A stretch of DNA of 30,459 bases from positions 1,000,550 through 1,031,008 of the forward strand of contig BFEA01000138.1 of assembly GCA_003427395.1 (NCBI GenBank), in the 5' to 3' direction. Position 1 is the first letter of the stretch, and the number at the start of each line of letters is the position of its first letter. The notes under the pieces are model-generated. The model did not search any database. It was not told the DNA's origin and saw nothing but the letters and a program-made list of their open reading frames with translations. Made by a program: the position numbers and the translations under genes. Below are positions 9,154-20,175 of the stretch, one piece after another. The DNA is from Chara braunii. Lineage: Eukaryota; Streptophyta; Charophyceae; Charales; Characeae.

Positions 9154-11905
9154 TTACGTTGTGAATCGTTGTGGGTTGATAAGAAGGTGAAAAAGATGCT
9201 TCGCCTAGTCGTTTTGTTTTTGGCTTTGTTTGGTCAGGTTCGATGGACGCAAAAGTGTGTTACTAATTGGCTGGACTTGTATGACCGACATGGCGTAGAA
9301 TTTCTAGATCTTACCGACTGCGTATATGTGGGGATTTTTCCCTTTTATAAATCTTTGTATATCGGGAAAACAACGCGTGATGTTGATACTCGCTGGCGTG
9401 AGCATCTTTATTGTTGCCGTAATCCGAAGCAATCGCATTTTCAGCGTTGGTTGGCCAATTTTGAGATCGGTAACTATCTGTTAATCCCTATTGATGTCCT
9501 AGTGGGGAAGGAATTGGGTCAACTGGAACAAGTGCACATTAAACTTTGGTCACCGTTCCTTAATACCAGCGGTTTTACCAAGCATGGGAACAATCGTAGG
9601 AAGTGTAAGGCGGGAAGAAGAGAACGTGCAGGGAGGCAGGGGGTTGCCAATTCTTCTTATTCTTCTTCGACTTGGAAACCAATTCAGTTTCCTGATCTGT
9701 TGGCCACCGAATGGTGTGTTGATTTTTACGAATTCTTTGATAATCTTATGGATTCTAGAAATCATGGGGTTGACTTTTGTATCCGGTTGGGTAATATCTG
9801 GCAACCCAGCTGACACATTTTGATTAAAGCCTTTGGCAATACGAAGGTTGCGCGCGAATCTGATACTTTCTTGCTTAAGGACTGTAAATTGTTGCTACAA
9901 TCGGGGGGACGTTTCACTGTTGTACAAGTGTGTAAATGAACTGCACGTTGCTAGTATTTGAAGAAGATTCTTGTGGGTATTCTTCGTAACCCACAGAACC
10001 TTTCCGTGATTAGGAACTGGGGTATGAAATCGTGTTTACGGATCTACCGAGTGATTAAGGATTTTTCACAAAAATCAACACGCAAATACTTTCTTAGGCT
10101 CATCTCACGTTGCTTTCACGAAAAATTTGGTTTGCGCCTTTGTGCAGACCTTATCTTTTGTATCCGCTTTGACGATTGAATCATCATCTCCGAAGTACGG
10201 AAAGTTGTTAATGAGGCCATCATGTCACTTGACTTACCTTTGTGTTTTTTGCATCAAGCTAGGAGGAAGGTTCAGATAATGGGGACTAAGAATCCCATTG
10301 TTGCCGATTTGTTGTACAGTATGCGTAGTTTTTCAACACGCTCTGTGCTGACTTGCAACGGTGCAGGTTTGGACCTCCCACGCTCGTCTGATCATGTGTT
10401 GTTCAAACTGAGCGAATTGGAAGGGATTCACCCCCTCCTGAGTAACTCGAGGAATGTGCCTTGCGCACGCATCATTGACAGATTATCGTATTTCCGTGAG
10501 GAATTGCGTGCTGGCTTTGCTAGCTGGAGCAACTGTAAATCGGCTCCTCCTATTTTTTGTAATGACATGCTGACTCGTTGTTTTGTTAATGTTGATAGTA
10601 ATAGGCGGTGTCTTTTTACTCATAAAGTTCTAGAGATCAAGCAGCGATTCAATGGGTTGGTATTCACCGTCGTGGATCGGAATCCTGGCGAAACTGTTGT
10701 TATGTGTCCCTCGCTGTATTATCAGGCCATGATGGACAATTTCGTGGTGAATCCAGGGTATCGTATTGTCACTTACCCCAAGAGTGTGGTTTTGAGGGAA
10801 ATCAAAGAAGATGTTATGTCGTCTAGACTGAGTACTTTTTCACGCTGAGACAAGAACGGCAAGTTTGGCTCGGCTTACCTATTGCCCAAGCACAAGGATT
10901 TGGGGCGTTTTCGCCCTATCTGTCCATCGTTTGAGGAACCTATGATTCATATTGGGCGTGTTGTATCTAAGGCCCTCAATCATCTATTGAAATTTGTTCC
11001 TAAGCACTGGCATTTTAACCTTCAGGCAGTATCTGGTTTGGCGAAGCTGTTGGAATCTGGTAATAAGCGTTTTCTTCGTTTGGGCACGAATCGAGTTGTT
11101 ACAGCATATTCCTTCGATATTAAGGATATGTTTAACAAACTCCCGGACTCGGATATCCGCCACGCTGTGGATTTGATTATACAGTACCATATTAAGAAGA
11201 GACGTGACATTGTGCAACGTATTCATGTGCGTGGATGTGGTGTGAGGTTCGGGCTTACAACAGGGGGGGATGATTGGAGGAAACTGTAGATGAAGGACAT
11301 TCGTTTGTTCATTTACCTCAAGCTTAACCATACTTATTCCCTAGAGCTTAACCATACCTATTCCAATGCGACTGAAGTTCTTTTGAAGCAGGAGGTAGGT
11401 ATTCCAATGGGTAGGTGCACTAGTCCTCCTTTGGCGTGCATTTTGTGCGCCTATTCGGAGTATGTTTTCATTTGTGGCATTGGCCGCGCAGCCTGACATC
11501 TTTTTGCCTCTCGGTTAGTGGATGACGTCATGTTGGTAAATTTCATCGAGCAATGGGGACGATCGCATGATATTGGAAGTATTCCAAACAGGTTACCCTA
11601 GTAATTTGCAACTCAAATGCACGGATGAGGGAACTGGGGTGCTGGACTTTCTTGGTTGGCAGATCTGTATTTCGCAAATTTTTTCGTACATGGGTTGTGT
11701 GCAGATATCGCGAAATGGCGACTGTCTGTGGAAGACTGATCGATTGCGAATCCTAAACAGGCAATCATTTCACTCATGGGGGTGCAAACGACAAAAGAGC
11801 GCAATCATTGGTGGTTATCTCCATCGGATTGATCAAAATACTTCTATCCGATCGGAGATTCCTTGCAGGGTAAGGGCTTTGCGTTGGGAACTGATTGATG
11901 TTTAA
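9154..11905 (+). pseudogene. PLE polyprotein: GIY-YIG endonuclease followed by reverse transcriptase
   Basis: One frame stays in register from 9154 to about 11550. GIY-YIG residues are CVYVGIF, then SLYIGKTTRDVDTRWREH, then a glutamate in LGQLEQVHIKLW, followed by SPFLNTSG. These supply the Tyr, Arg, His and Glu of the family (about residues 53, 64, 75, 79 and 120 counted from 9169). The RT shows motif A YSFDIKDMFNKLP (from about 11107), motif B IPMGRCTSPPLA (11401) and motif C RLVDDVMLV (11509). Stop codons interrupt at 9811, 9937, 9952, 10177, 10846, 11287 and 11494. A frameshift near 11550 leads to the thumb (GVLDFLGWQI), ending at 11905. A 24-bp tandem duplication lies at about 11320-11366. 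There is no ATG at the start, so the natural N terminus is unclear. Normal function is cleavage of target DNA and target-primed reverse transcription. Confidence 0.82.
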
Positions 11906-12163
11906 GGATTTCCCAGACCAATTCATTAAACAAGTACTCAGCCGTTTTGCAGTTCGGCGGGATGACATTTGGAGGCAAACCATCAAGCTATTGTATTAGC
12001 TTGATCCTAGACTAAACTTTGTTCGTGTTGTTTTTTGTAGGTGTATTTTTTACTTTGTTATTGAGTTTGTTAGGATTTCGCTGGACAGGGTTTTGCTATA
12101 CTGCGGGTGCTTATTTGTCTATGGACTGAGACTATTTTGGTAGTACTGGACCCCGATATCTAT

Positions 12164-12262
12164 GTGTGACTTAACTTGGTCACTCTTTGGGACCCTCGGT
12201 GCTGGGCCGCGACATTTGTTTGTGATTTACCTTGGTCAATTTTTTGGGACCCCCGAAGTACC
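12164..12262 (+). repeat. Partial tandem duplication at the start of the right pLTR
   Basis: A block around ACTTGGTCACTCTTTGGGAC (12174) is repeated in diverged form as CCTTGGTCAATTTTTTGGGAC (12229). The first, partial copy precedes the pLTR proper. Between 11906 and 12163 I see only PLE 3' untranslated sequence. Confidence 0.6.
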
Positions 12263-13257
12263 GGTCAATGTCTTCCCCGGTTTTACGGGCCTTGTTTGGG
12301 TGGTAGCCGGTACCGGAGATACGGAAGGGACGTAGGACCGCAGTGGGCTTGTTTCTAAGTATGACGACGATGGAGATCTTAGGCAGCAACGAAGATCGTG
12401 GCAACGACGAAGGTCACGGCAGCGGCAAGGTCACGACGGCGACGAAGGTCTCGGTGACGACGAAGATCACAGCGGCCTCGAAGGTCACGGCGGCGACAGG
12501 GGAGCGAACTCCGACACCAGTGTAACGAGCGCGAGGCCGAGGGAGACAGGGGGAGCCGAGGGAGAGGAGAGGGAGAGAGAGAGAGTGAGAGCACACACAC
12601 ACACTCACTCACTCGACACGACTGAGGGTCGGACGCAGACACAGTGGCAAGGACACAAAGTCGAAGTCTTGGATTCCGAATGCCGAACAGGAGCAAGTCT
12701 CATTGAGTACGAGTACAGCAGTTGAAAACTGGTACGAGACCCGTCCCCGTACCGTACGGGGAGCCGGTATAAGTACCGGTGACACGTACGGTACCAGGGG
12801 CATTTCTGCAAAGGCCCCGAGGGTAGAACTGAAAAATGCGGCATTTCAAAGTGGCGCCCGAATTGCAGCATGGCGCCAGTTGTCCAAAATCTTACGGTAC
12901 CAAAGGAGGGGTTTGGAAAAAGGGTGCCAGGCTGAAAACGGGATGCAGGCGAAACAACAAAAAGATAGACCAGGGATCGAGCCCTGGCGAGTCCATAACA
13001 AGGTAGGCATATCGGACATGTGACCTTACGAGTAGCATAAATAGATTGGTAGCGATTAGTTTGACCTCTCGGGTCAGCCAGTCTGGCGGCGCTTGCCAGT
13101 CCGGCGGCAGGATAGCAGGAATGATGGCAGACCATTGGGTTTGACGATTTGATTGGTCGGACACGATGTTCATTTTTCGATGTCAATCTATTTCAAGTCT
13201 CTACTACTCGTTATTGTGTGCATTAATTGTATGTGCATGTGAACATTCCATATCCAT
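12209..13257 (+). repeat. Right PLE pseudo-LTR, split by an LTR-like insertion
   Basis: Segments 12209-12361 and 13006-13257 align collinearly with the left pLTR (2391-2560 and about 7383-7600). Without the insertion it is about 405 bp. The right edge is close to the TSD at 13261. Confidence 0.82.
12362..13000. mobile_element. Probable solo LTR (639 bp) with 5-bp TSD
   Basis: The segment is absent from the left pLTR, which shows the empty site AGGTA at 2536-2540. Here it is flanked by AAGTA (12357-12361) and AGGTA (13001-13005) and has TG...CA ends (TGACGACG and CATAACA). The interior contains a GA/AC-rich minisatellite built on ACGACGAAGGTCACGG at about 12362-12500 and a (GA)(CA) tract near 12570-12605. 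No coding region is recognisable. Termini and TSD length fit a solo LTR of a Gypsy or Copia element. The ends are not a strong mutual inverted repeat, so I am moderately sure. Confidence 0.55.
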
Positions 13258-13260
13258 ATC

Positions 13261-13277
13261 CGTAATATTCAAGTGAC
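13261..13277. repeat. Right target site duplication of the PLE
   Basis: CGTAATATTCAAGTGAC, partner of 2377-2393. The sequence after it continues the repeat interrupted on the left. Confidence 0.85.
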
Positions 13278-13438
13278 GCCAGACGGTCAGAGCAAGACTA
13301 CAACAAACAACCGTCTATTTTCGCCAAAGTCTACGGTTGAGGTCGTCTCCTTTTTTTTTTTCTTTTTTGTTGTTGTCTCCATTTCCTTCCCGCTAAAATC
13401 TCACCAGCACCGTGACATCTTTCCCTTCTTTTTTTTTT

Positions 13439-13489
13439 CATGCTAATCTCCTCTGTATCGTTCCAATTTTAACGGATGCCCGGAAGGAC
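13439..13489 (-). pseudogene. U6 snRNA pseudogene, 5' half followed by an A tract
   Basis: Read on the minus strand this begins GTCCTTCCGGGCATCCG and continues AAAATTGGAACGATACAGAG and GATTAGCATG, which is the 5' half of U6 including the ACAGAG box. It then stops and runs into A10. It lies 30 bp beyond the 3' poly(A) of LINE B. Loss of the 3' half and the A tract indicate a retrocopy, not a functional gene. The stretch 13278-13438 otherwise holds a T tract flanked by GTCTCC repeats and no gene. Confidence 0.85.
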
Positions 13490-14022
13490 CTTGTGGACTA
13501 AAAGCCATTATGAATTATCTTTTTTTTTTTTTTTTTTTTTTTGGGGAAAAAACAAGGAATTTATTATAAAAACAATAAGGCCAGGAATTCCTCACAAACA
13601 ACCCAGAGCAAAAACAATCAATCTGGGATATACCCAATGTTCACAGTGGGCTTCCGCCCAACTTACTCAGCTTTCATCTTATTTCCGTTCTATTCAAAAT
13701 CTACGACTGATTCAACCTACAGACCACCTGTAACTATGTCTCTTCTGTAGTACAACTCTTAAAGCTCTCTCTTATCCCCTAATGAGGTAATTCCCCTTTT
13801 CCCTGCTTAAAACGGTTGGGTGGACCCTTGGGTCCTCTATTTCCTGGGCACTCTCTTAAACCCCCCTGCCCAACTTGCCTCCTACTGCGGATACCCCAAC
13901 CGAGTGCGCCTGGTTGCTCCTAGTATTTCTAGCCTACTATACCAACTCTCTTTTTCTGTTTTCCTCCCTTTTTCATCCAGACTTTATTCCATAACCGAAC
14001 CTCTACGCTCTACCCCCTATAT

Positions 14023-17000
14023 CTACGTAGCCAGCCAGTTGGTGAAGACAAGCTTCCCCTTACTATCTACCGACCCCAGTTTCCCACCCTGTCCCCAGGT
14101 TTCTTGGAACCAATTCCTGTCTGTCCGGACTCTTCTCTCCTTCGGTGCTCTCCTCCTCCAGTCTGCCGCTATCATCCTTCTTATAATTGTCTTGAACGTT
14201 GCTCTCTTCTCATGTTCTGGCATCGACTTCCTTTCGAAGAGGGTCCTATCCCTTTCCGTCCAAATGACCCAGTATCCTATCGCCCGGTTGGCCTGTGCCA
14301 CGTATCCCCAATCTTTACTGAGTTCCATTGTTTCTGGTAGTCCCCCCAACAATACCCACTCTTTGTCCCACTTGAGAGTGTTTCCCGTCCAGGTTTCCCA
14401 CTGTTCTGCCCACCAAACCCAAATCTTCTGTGAAGCTGGACAATCCCACCGTCGATTCAAACGCCCAATGGCATCTTTTACACTGCACATCCACCTCCAT
14501 TCCTCGGCTTGTTAACCATACCGCAGAGGGTGTGGCTAGAAGCGAGGCTAGCCATATAATAGCTGCTGCTCTTGGGAAGGGGGACTCCGCTAACTACTGC
14601 CAACATTTCTGCAGTGATTGGCTGATCTTCTCTGCAAGAGTGCTATCAGATGATGCAGAGAAGATCTGGCCGTCGTCAGTGGCGTGCGTGGGGGTTCCTG
14701 CACCTCATAGCCTAGATTCAACGAGTATTCATCCAGCATTACATGTTCCCGTCGTGGCTTTCTACTCCTCCATTGATCCGGGTCTGCTCTGAGTGTTGCC
14801 AAGGGGGCCCCTGCGTTCCAAAGCTTCACCTTCCGGTCACCCTCCTCACTCACCGTCTCTCTCACTCTGATCTCTACCAGGGGACCCTTTGGCAGAGTAC
14901 AATGTTCCTCTTTCTCGCATATCCTCAGGTCTATTTCTGCATTCTCCGACTGCCATTGTTGAAACTTTCTGCCTCCTTCTTCACTGAGTTCCACCAATTT
15001 TACTAACTTTCGTACGCGGGAGACTTCCGGGTCCCGTTCCTTTCCCACTTCGTACCAAGTCCCTACTGGATTCGGCACTGCCGGAGAAAGTATCTGCATC
15101 CACTCTGCTGGGATACTCTCCAACACTAGTCTTCTCCTCTGTCTGATATATCTTCCCGGTCTTAGGATGTCCTCCAACTCCTCGCCTGAGCGCCAATCTC
15201 TTGTGAATTCATTTCAGAGGTCTCTCAGTCTTTCCACCCCCCGCTTTATCCAAACCTTTCCGAAGCTGCCTGGTTCTGAGTTAGCCATTAGCATCCTCCC
15301 TATGTCCTTTCTGATGCTTTGGTTCTCAAATATGATTTGTAACAATATTTCCTTCTTTGTGCACGGGTCACTGAGCATATCCGACTTCACCCGTCTCCAT
15401 GCTTGCAAAACCGCCCGCCAAAACTCAGATTTCAGATTCCTCATGAGGTATGAATCGATCCAAACGCAGGCCCAAACATCCGACTTTCTTTCCAACTGCC
15501 ATTCCTTGCTCAATATGCGTTCTCCCAGTAAGATCCAGTGTTTGTCGTTCTGTGTGGTGATCGCTCGGACAACCCACCTGGCTAACATGGCCAGGTTTTT
15601 CCTGCCTGGGTCCATCATGCCCAATCCACCTTCCCTTCTGGGAACACAAATCAGTTCCCAGGCAACCTTAGACATAACTTTCTCCCCTTCTTCCGCATAG
15701 GGCTTCCAGATAAACCTTGATGCCTTCCTCCTTACTACTACTTGTGTCTTCTTTCCTAGCTGTCGCACGTTCCCCACAAAGGTGAGGAGGGCAAAAAGAG
15801 CTACATTTACCACCAATGCATGGCCGAACAGGGACAAGTGTGGGGCTTTTCCCCACGTGGTCATTCTCTGCAGCACCTTGTCCTGGAGGATCTCTTCTTG
15901 CCGGAGTGCGCACGAGGTGAGTGCCACTTGGACTCCTAAGAAGCGTTTGGAGTTGTCGCTATCGACGCTTTGTACTCGCTTCATACCCCAGTCTACCGCA
16001 GGGGAGTACCTTCGAGGTAACAAGAACACATATACTTGAACCAGTTTATCGCTGCCTCTGACAATTCCTCATTCTGTCTCAGGCAGTATCGCAGTGCCAT
16101 CAACGATTCCACTGTGTTGGCTGAGACCGCAAAAATATCATCCGCCAACGCCTTTACTTTGCATGCTCGCTGCCCCACGTCTATACCCAGAATCTGCGCA
16201 TTGGTCCTGATGTTGTTCAATGGAACTTCCAGGTGAACCACGAACAGCAGAGGCGCCAGGGGGCACCCCTGACGCAGTGATCGTGACAGCCGGAACGACG
16301 CTGAGATGTGCCCGTTTACCATAATTGAAGCTGAGGACGATGCATACAGGCCTACTACCCAATTGCAGAAGACTTCCCCGAACCCCATCCATTTGAGGGA
16401 GGTCAGGACGTATGACCAGTTTACCTGGTCATACGCCTTTTCCATGTCTAGTAACAGGACATTGACTTCTAGATCCTCCTCACTCACTACCTCTAACACT
16501 TCCACCGCCGTCACGATGTTTTCGTAGATGGAGCGGCCTCTGACGAAAGTTGTCTGATCATCTTCCATGAGGTCCGATAGATATCTGCCTAACCTTCGCG
16601 CCATTACCTTCGCCAGGATCTTGTAGGATACGTTGAGCAGCGAGATTGGTCTCCAATTTCGAATTTCGCTTGTGTCTCCCTTCTTGAATAGAATAGATAT
16701 TATCCCTCCGCATGCGCTTTCAGGCAACTTCCCTCCCATCTGCATCTCGTTGTAGATCTCTATGAGGTCGTCCCCTAGCAAATTCCAATGTTGCCGGTAA
16801 AACTCTGTCGGGAGGCCGTCATTTCTTGGGGTCTTCCCATTCGCCATAGCTTTTAGAGCTTCCTCTGCTTCCACCTTCGTGATTGGTCTGTCTAGGTCTA
16901 GGCGACCCTGTGTGTGCAGCCTCACAGTCGTGTTATTCCAGTGGTTAGAGTCGGCGGCCAGATCCGTTTCTGGGCCTTCCCCCTGCCTTCTTGATGTTAG

Positions 17001-17998
17001 CATGTCTTGGTAGTACACCACTGCATACCTGCATAACTCCTCTGGTTCCACTGCCGCTGGTTCACTGGAGTCAAAAGGGTGTCTGAGTTCTTTTAATACC
17101 GGAGCGGTTCTTGCCGGTGTCAGCTTCTGGAAGGTCTCCCTGGACAACCTGTCATACACCTCCAACCCCTTGATCTTGAATCTTTCTGCCCACAACTCTG
17201 ACTTTTCCTGCTGCTTCTCATCCCACTCAGCTAGTCTTCTGGTTCGCTCCTTTCCCCACGTCAATTCAGAGATGGGGTGCCTCTGCATCCTGTACTCTCT
17301 TCCAAAGTTTCCTTTCTTCCTTGTTTTTGTTCAGCGCGAGGATCCACGAGAACACATCCAACAGTTTCGACATAATCCTTGAGCCTGCTTCCCACCATTC
17401 AGCTAACGTTGCGAACCGCTCTTTCTGCTTTTGCCAGCATTCCCAAAACCCCTGTGTCCATTGGTTCATTCCTTCGCTTTGCAAATTCAACGTGTTGAGC
17501 TTGAAGTAACCTCTGCCTCTCTTGTGTTCTTTCGCGAAGTTGAAGTGCCCGATTACCAGTTTATGGTCCAATACCGGGTTGATGACCTCCTCCACGTTAA
17601 TCACCTGTTTCTTCAATTGTCCTCCCACCAGCAGATAGTCTAGCCTCCTTCCTTTCCCTCTGTGCGAGAACGAGGTGTATCCAGGTTCTGCTTGGCGCAG
17701 TTCCCTGTATACGTCCTGCAGGTCGAGGTCTAGCATCATATCAACTTAGTGCGAGTACATCCTTCGCGCAGCCTTGGTCTCTTTGATCTGGCGGGGAGTC
17801 TAGGACTGTGTTCCAGTCTCCGCCAATGATCACCTCGTCTACATCTGGAAGTCTCAAGAAGCTGGAATCCACTTTCTTCTCCTTTGGCAGCCTCATCTTC
17901 AGCTCTGCTAGCGCGTCCGCCGTCACCATGATCGGAGAGATCATGAGTCTTGCCAGTTCTTGCTTCTTGGCTTCCGCAAACAAAGCCAACGGATTCAT
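14023..17998 (-). pseudogene. LINE B ORF2 (endonuclease remnant and reverse transcriptase)
   Basis: The first piece (17998-17741) contains VIIGGDWNTVLDSP, the GGD(F/W)N motif of APE-type endonucleases. The second (17739-17266) contains GRRLDYLLVGGQL and PVLDHKLVIGHF, the end of that domain with its His. The N-terminal endonuclease part with the catalytic Glu is absent. The RT at 17288-15993 is 431 residues long with motif A LLLDMEKAYDQVNW (Asp 281), motif B RQGCPLAPLLF (339-349) and motif C LADD (381-384). The thumb/connection is at 16029-15214 and the C-terminal region at 15177-14023, shifted between frames, with a CPASQKIWVWW segment like the end of a zinc-binding RT-associated domain. At least four frameshifts make it inactive. 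Confidence 0.87.
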
Positions 17999-20075
17999 CT
18001 CAGTCCAAGCGGTTCGAGCTCCGCCAGATTCTGTTCTGTCAGCCTGGCATCCACAAGGGGGACATAGAGCTTCACTTTGTTGCCTGATGGGCCAAAGTGT
18101 ATCCTAGGCATCACAACATCCGGGATAATCCTCATTGGGATAGAATCCACGTACAGGTTCCTCAGGCTTCTCTCAACATCCTTGTTGATGGCATCTCCGT
18201 TACCACTTGGCCAAAGATTAGTGACGGGCCTGTGTTCCTCTGCCACATCACTACCCATAAAGAGTTTCTGAATCCCGTACAAACTAGCGGCACTAAGTAC
18301 TGCGCGAGCTCCGTGCTCTGATCGCGCGTAGCTGCAAGTCTTCGGTCCCTCGTTGTTTTTTTACCGCGCGTCAACATCCCTACCTCCTGGCTCACCGACC
18401 TTTCAGATCCGCTCCGTGATAATCTTCAGGCTCTCGATGGTTCAGGCGTGACTCCTGGTTGAGACGTCATACTCAGCCTTCTCTGTTTCCCTACGCCTCG
18501 GGGTTTGCTTGCAATGACTCCTGGATCCGCACTTGGTCCCGGCTGTCCACTACCAATCCCATCTCTTATTCCTCCCCCCGAGGGTTGTGCTGCGTTCGAC
18601 GGCCCCTGTCCTCCCCCCCTTCCCAGAGCTGCCGATGCTGGTTGCTGCGTGTTGCCACCCATGTGGCTTCCTGCTGGCGCTCCTTGAAGATTCAGCATGC
18701 CTGCCTAGAGGGCCGGATGTATGCCGTTCGCTAAGAGCCATTCTGCCGATACCGCCCCTCCTTGCCATGTCCACGACTGACCGCCGTTAAGGTTGGGCAT
18801 CCCGTATTGACCTTGATTGTTGAACTGTCCAAGCCCCACGGGGGCTACTCCTGCGAGTCCCCCCCGTCTGTCCCTGTAGAAGGCCGCCCGCTCGAAAGCC
18901 TCCTGGCACCGTGCCATAGAGTCCCTGACTTCCGGTCTGCCCGAGGCCTTGCACCATCCCTCCTAGGCCACCTGGAGGACCATTTCCCAGATGCCCCTGT
19001 TGTTCGTTCCCCCCTCGCATGCCTTGCGGCGAGAAGGCCGGGTTGCTTCGCATGAGGCCGGCGTGACTTGCTGCTCCTGACAGGGCTTGTGTTCCGCTCC
19101 TCGGGCCAAGTGGTCCATGATACCTTGTTGGATTCAGCGACTGACGCTGCTGCTGCAGGGGGCTGCCGTGCTGCCCCTGCGATACCCCCGCTCCTCCCAT
19201 TCTCTGCCCTCCGTTTCTCCTGCATTCTTGTTCCGTGTGAAAGAACTGCCTGCAGGTCCTGCACTTGACTGTGTCCGCTGAAGCCAGTTTGATCTCGAGA
19301 GTGTCTCCTTTTAACATCTCAATCCAAAGAGCGTCCTTCATATTCGGACGAGCTTCCGGGACGAGGTCGAACCGGGCGTTGACTAGCGGCGGTCTCATTG
19401 GATCTGTGCATCTGTTGGATGCGCTAGAGTGATTTTCCCAATCGCCATCTCGATTTGCGCATATATGAACGGCATGTCGTCGAGCGGCACCTGGAGTGCC
19501 ATCACCCAGAAAACCCTATCCTCCTCCTGCTTCCTCAGTTCTTTGAACTCCGCACGCGTCATCCATGGCTTGAATAAAACTTTGTAGGATTCGTTCCCTA
19601 GGTTCACTTCCATTGTTTGCTCTGCTATCATGTACTCTTCCACCTCCTTTGCCTTCGCCACATAGGACGCTACCCCCGACCCTTCTATCTTAATTCTCCC
19701 TCTCCTCTGGGTTTGAGGCAACAACTCATTTCCAATTATCCATCCATCTTCCAAAGCTCTAATCAGGTCGTCTTTGACTTTCTTTGGCAAAAATCTCACG
19801 GCATCCCTACAGATTATAGTCACTGTCCGCTCTTTTAACCATTTACCCTTGATGTCGTCGAGTGATGTGTTTAATTTGAACCTGACCTCCCTTCCTTCGA
19901 TTATCATCTCTCCAGGATCAATTTCCTTTGGGTAGACTCCATCGTCGAAACGCAGCGCTAGTAAGCTCCTGATCCTATCCTCGTCCTCCCAATAATCCTT
20001 CTCCTCATAAGGGCCTGGTGGTGGAGATCTCCCTGTGACTACCTGGGCCGGCGTGGCCTCCATCTTCCTACCCAT
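17995..20075 (-). pseudogene. LINE B ORF1 (nucleic-acid binding, CCHC knuckle)
   Basis: It starts MGRKMEATPAQVV at 20075. The first 226 residues contain the W-rich fold seen in plant L1 ORF1 (DUF4283-like), with VFWVMALQVPLDDMPF near its end. The frame stops at 19395 in an ATGA overlap; the next frame (19398-18787) continues the same domain and carries a CCHC knuckle, CRTCRQFFHTEQEC. A Gly/Gln/Pro-rich region follows in shifted frames (18917-18426) with one in-frame TAG. A conserved-looking C-terminal block (18395-17995) ends ELEPLGLR, whose TGA overlaps the ATG at 17998. ORF1 normally coats the LINE RNA. Breaks show it is degraded. Confidence 0.75.
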
Positions 20076-20175
20076 CGTTAAACTTCTCTATCCACTGCCT
20101 CCTCTCCCAATAATCACGCTTTCCCTTTACGTGACTCTCAATCCTGCTAAGCAAGGATTTTTTTATTTTTTTTTT

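Larger units (their letters stand above)
2394..13260 (+). mobile_element. Penelope-like retroelement with N-terminal GIY-YIG (permuted type), nested
   Basis: Direct terminal repeats, a 17-bp TSD, a GIY-YIG nuclease domain and an RT with a VDD motif define a Penelope-like element. The nuclease lies upstream of the RT, the arrangement known for the Naiad/Chlamys group and unlike classical Penelope, where it is C-terminal. The left pLTR is 2394-2560 plus about 7383-7600; the right is 12209-12361 plus 13006-13257. Subtracting LINE A and the LTR-like insertion leaves about 5.4 kb. The body 7601-12208 encodes a CCHC/coiled-coil protein, a SAP-like segment, GIY-YIG and RT. All are disabled by stops or frameshifts, so this copy is not autonomous. 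Assignment to the family rests on domain order and motifs read by eye. Confidence 0.8.
13520..20175 (-). mobile_element. LINE B: near full-length L1-like retrotransposon, decayed
   Basis: It is on the minus strand. The poly(A) tail shows as T at 13520-13542. The 3' UTR lies about 13543-14022, ORF2 remnants 14023-17998, ORF1 remnants 17995-20075, and the 5' leader is about 100 bp. It ends abutting a U6 copy at 20176-20278 in the same orientation. The RT differs clearly from LINE A (LADD versus FADD, different C terminus), so these are two LINE families. Frameshifts and stops inactivate both ORFs, and the front of the endonuclease domain is missing. I could not find a convincing TSD. Confidence 0.85.

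Noticed and set aside
12965-12990. tRNA T-arm-like hairpin (CCAGGGATCGAGCCCTGG)
   Set aside because: An isolated palindrome without a box A or an acceptor stem; it lies at the end of the LTR-like insertion.
12359-13002. GT-AG intron removed from the left pLTR copy
   Set aside because: The left copy shows no 3' poly(A) of its own, and TG...CA ends with a 5-bp duplication explain the boundaries at least as well.
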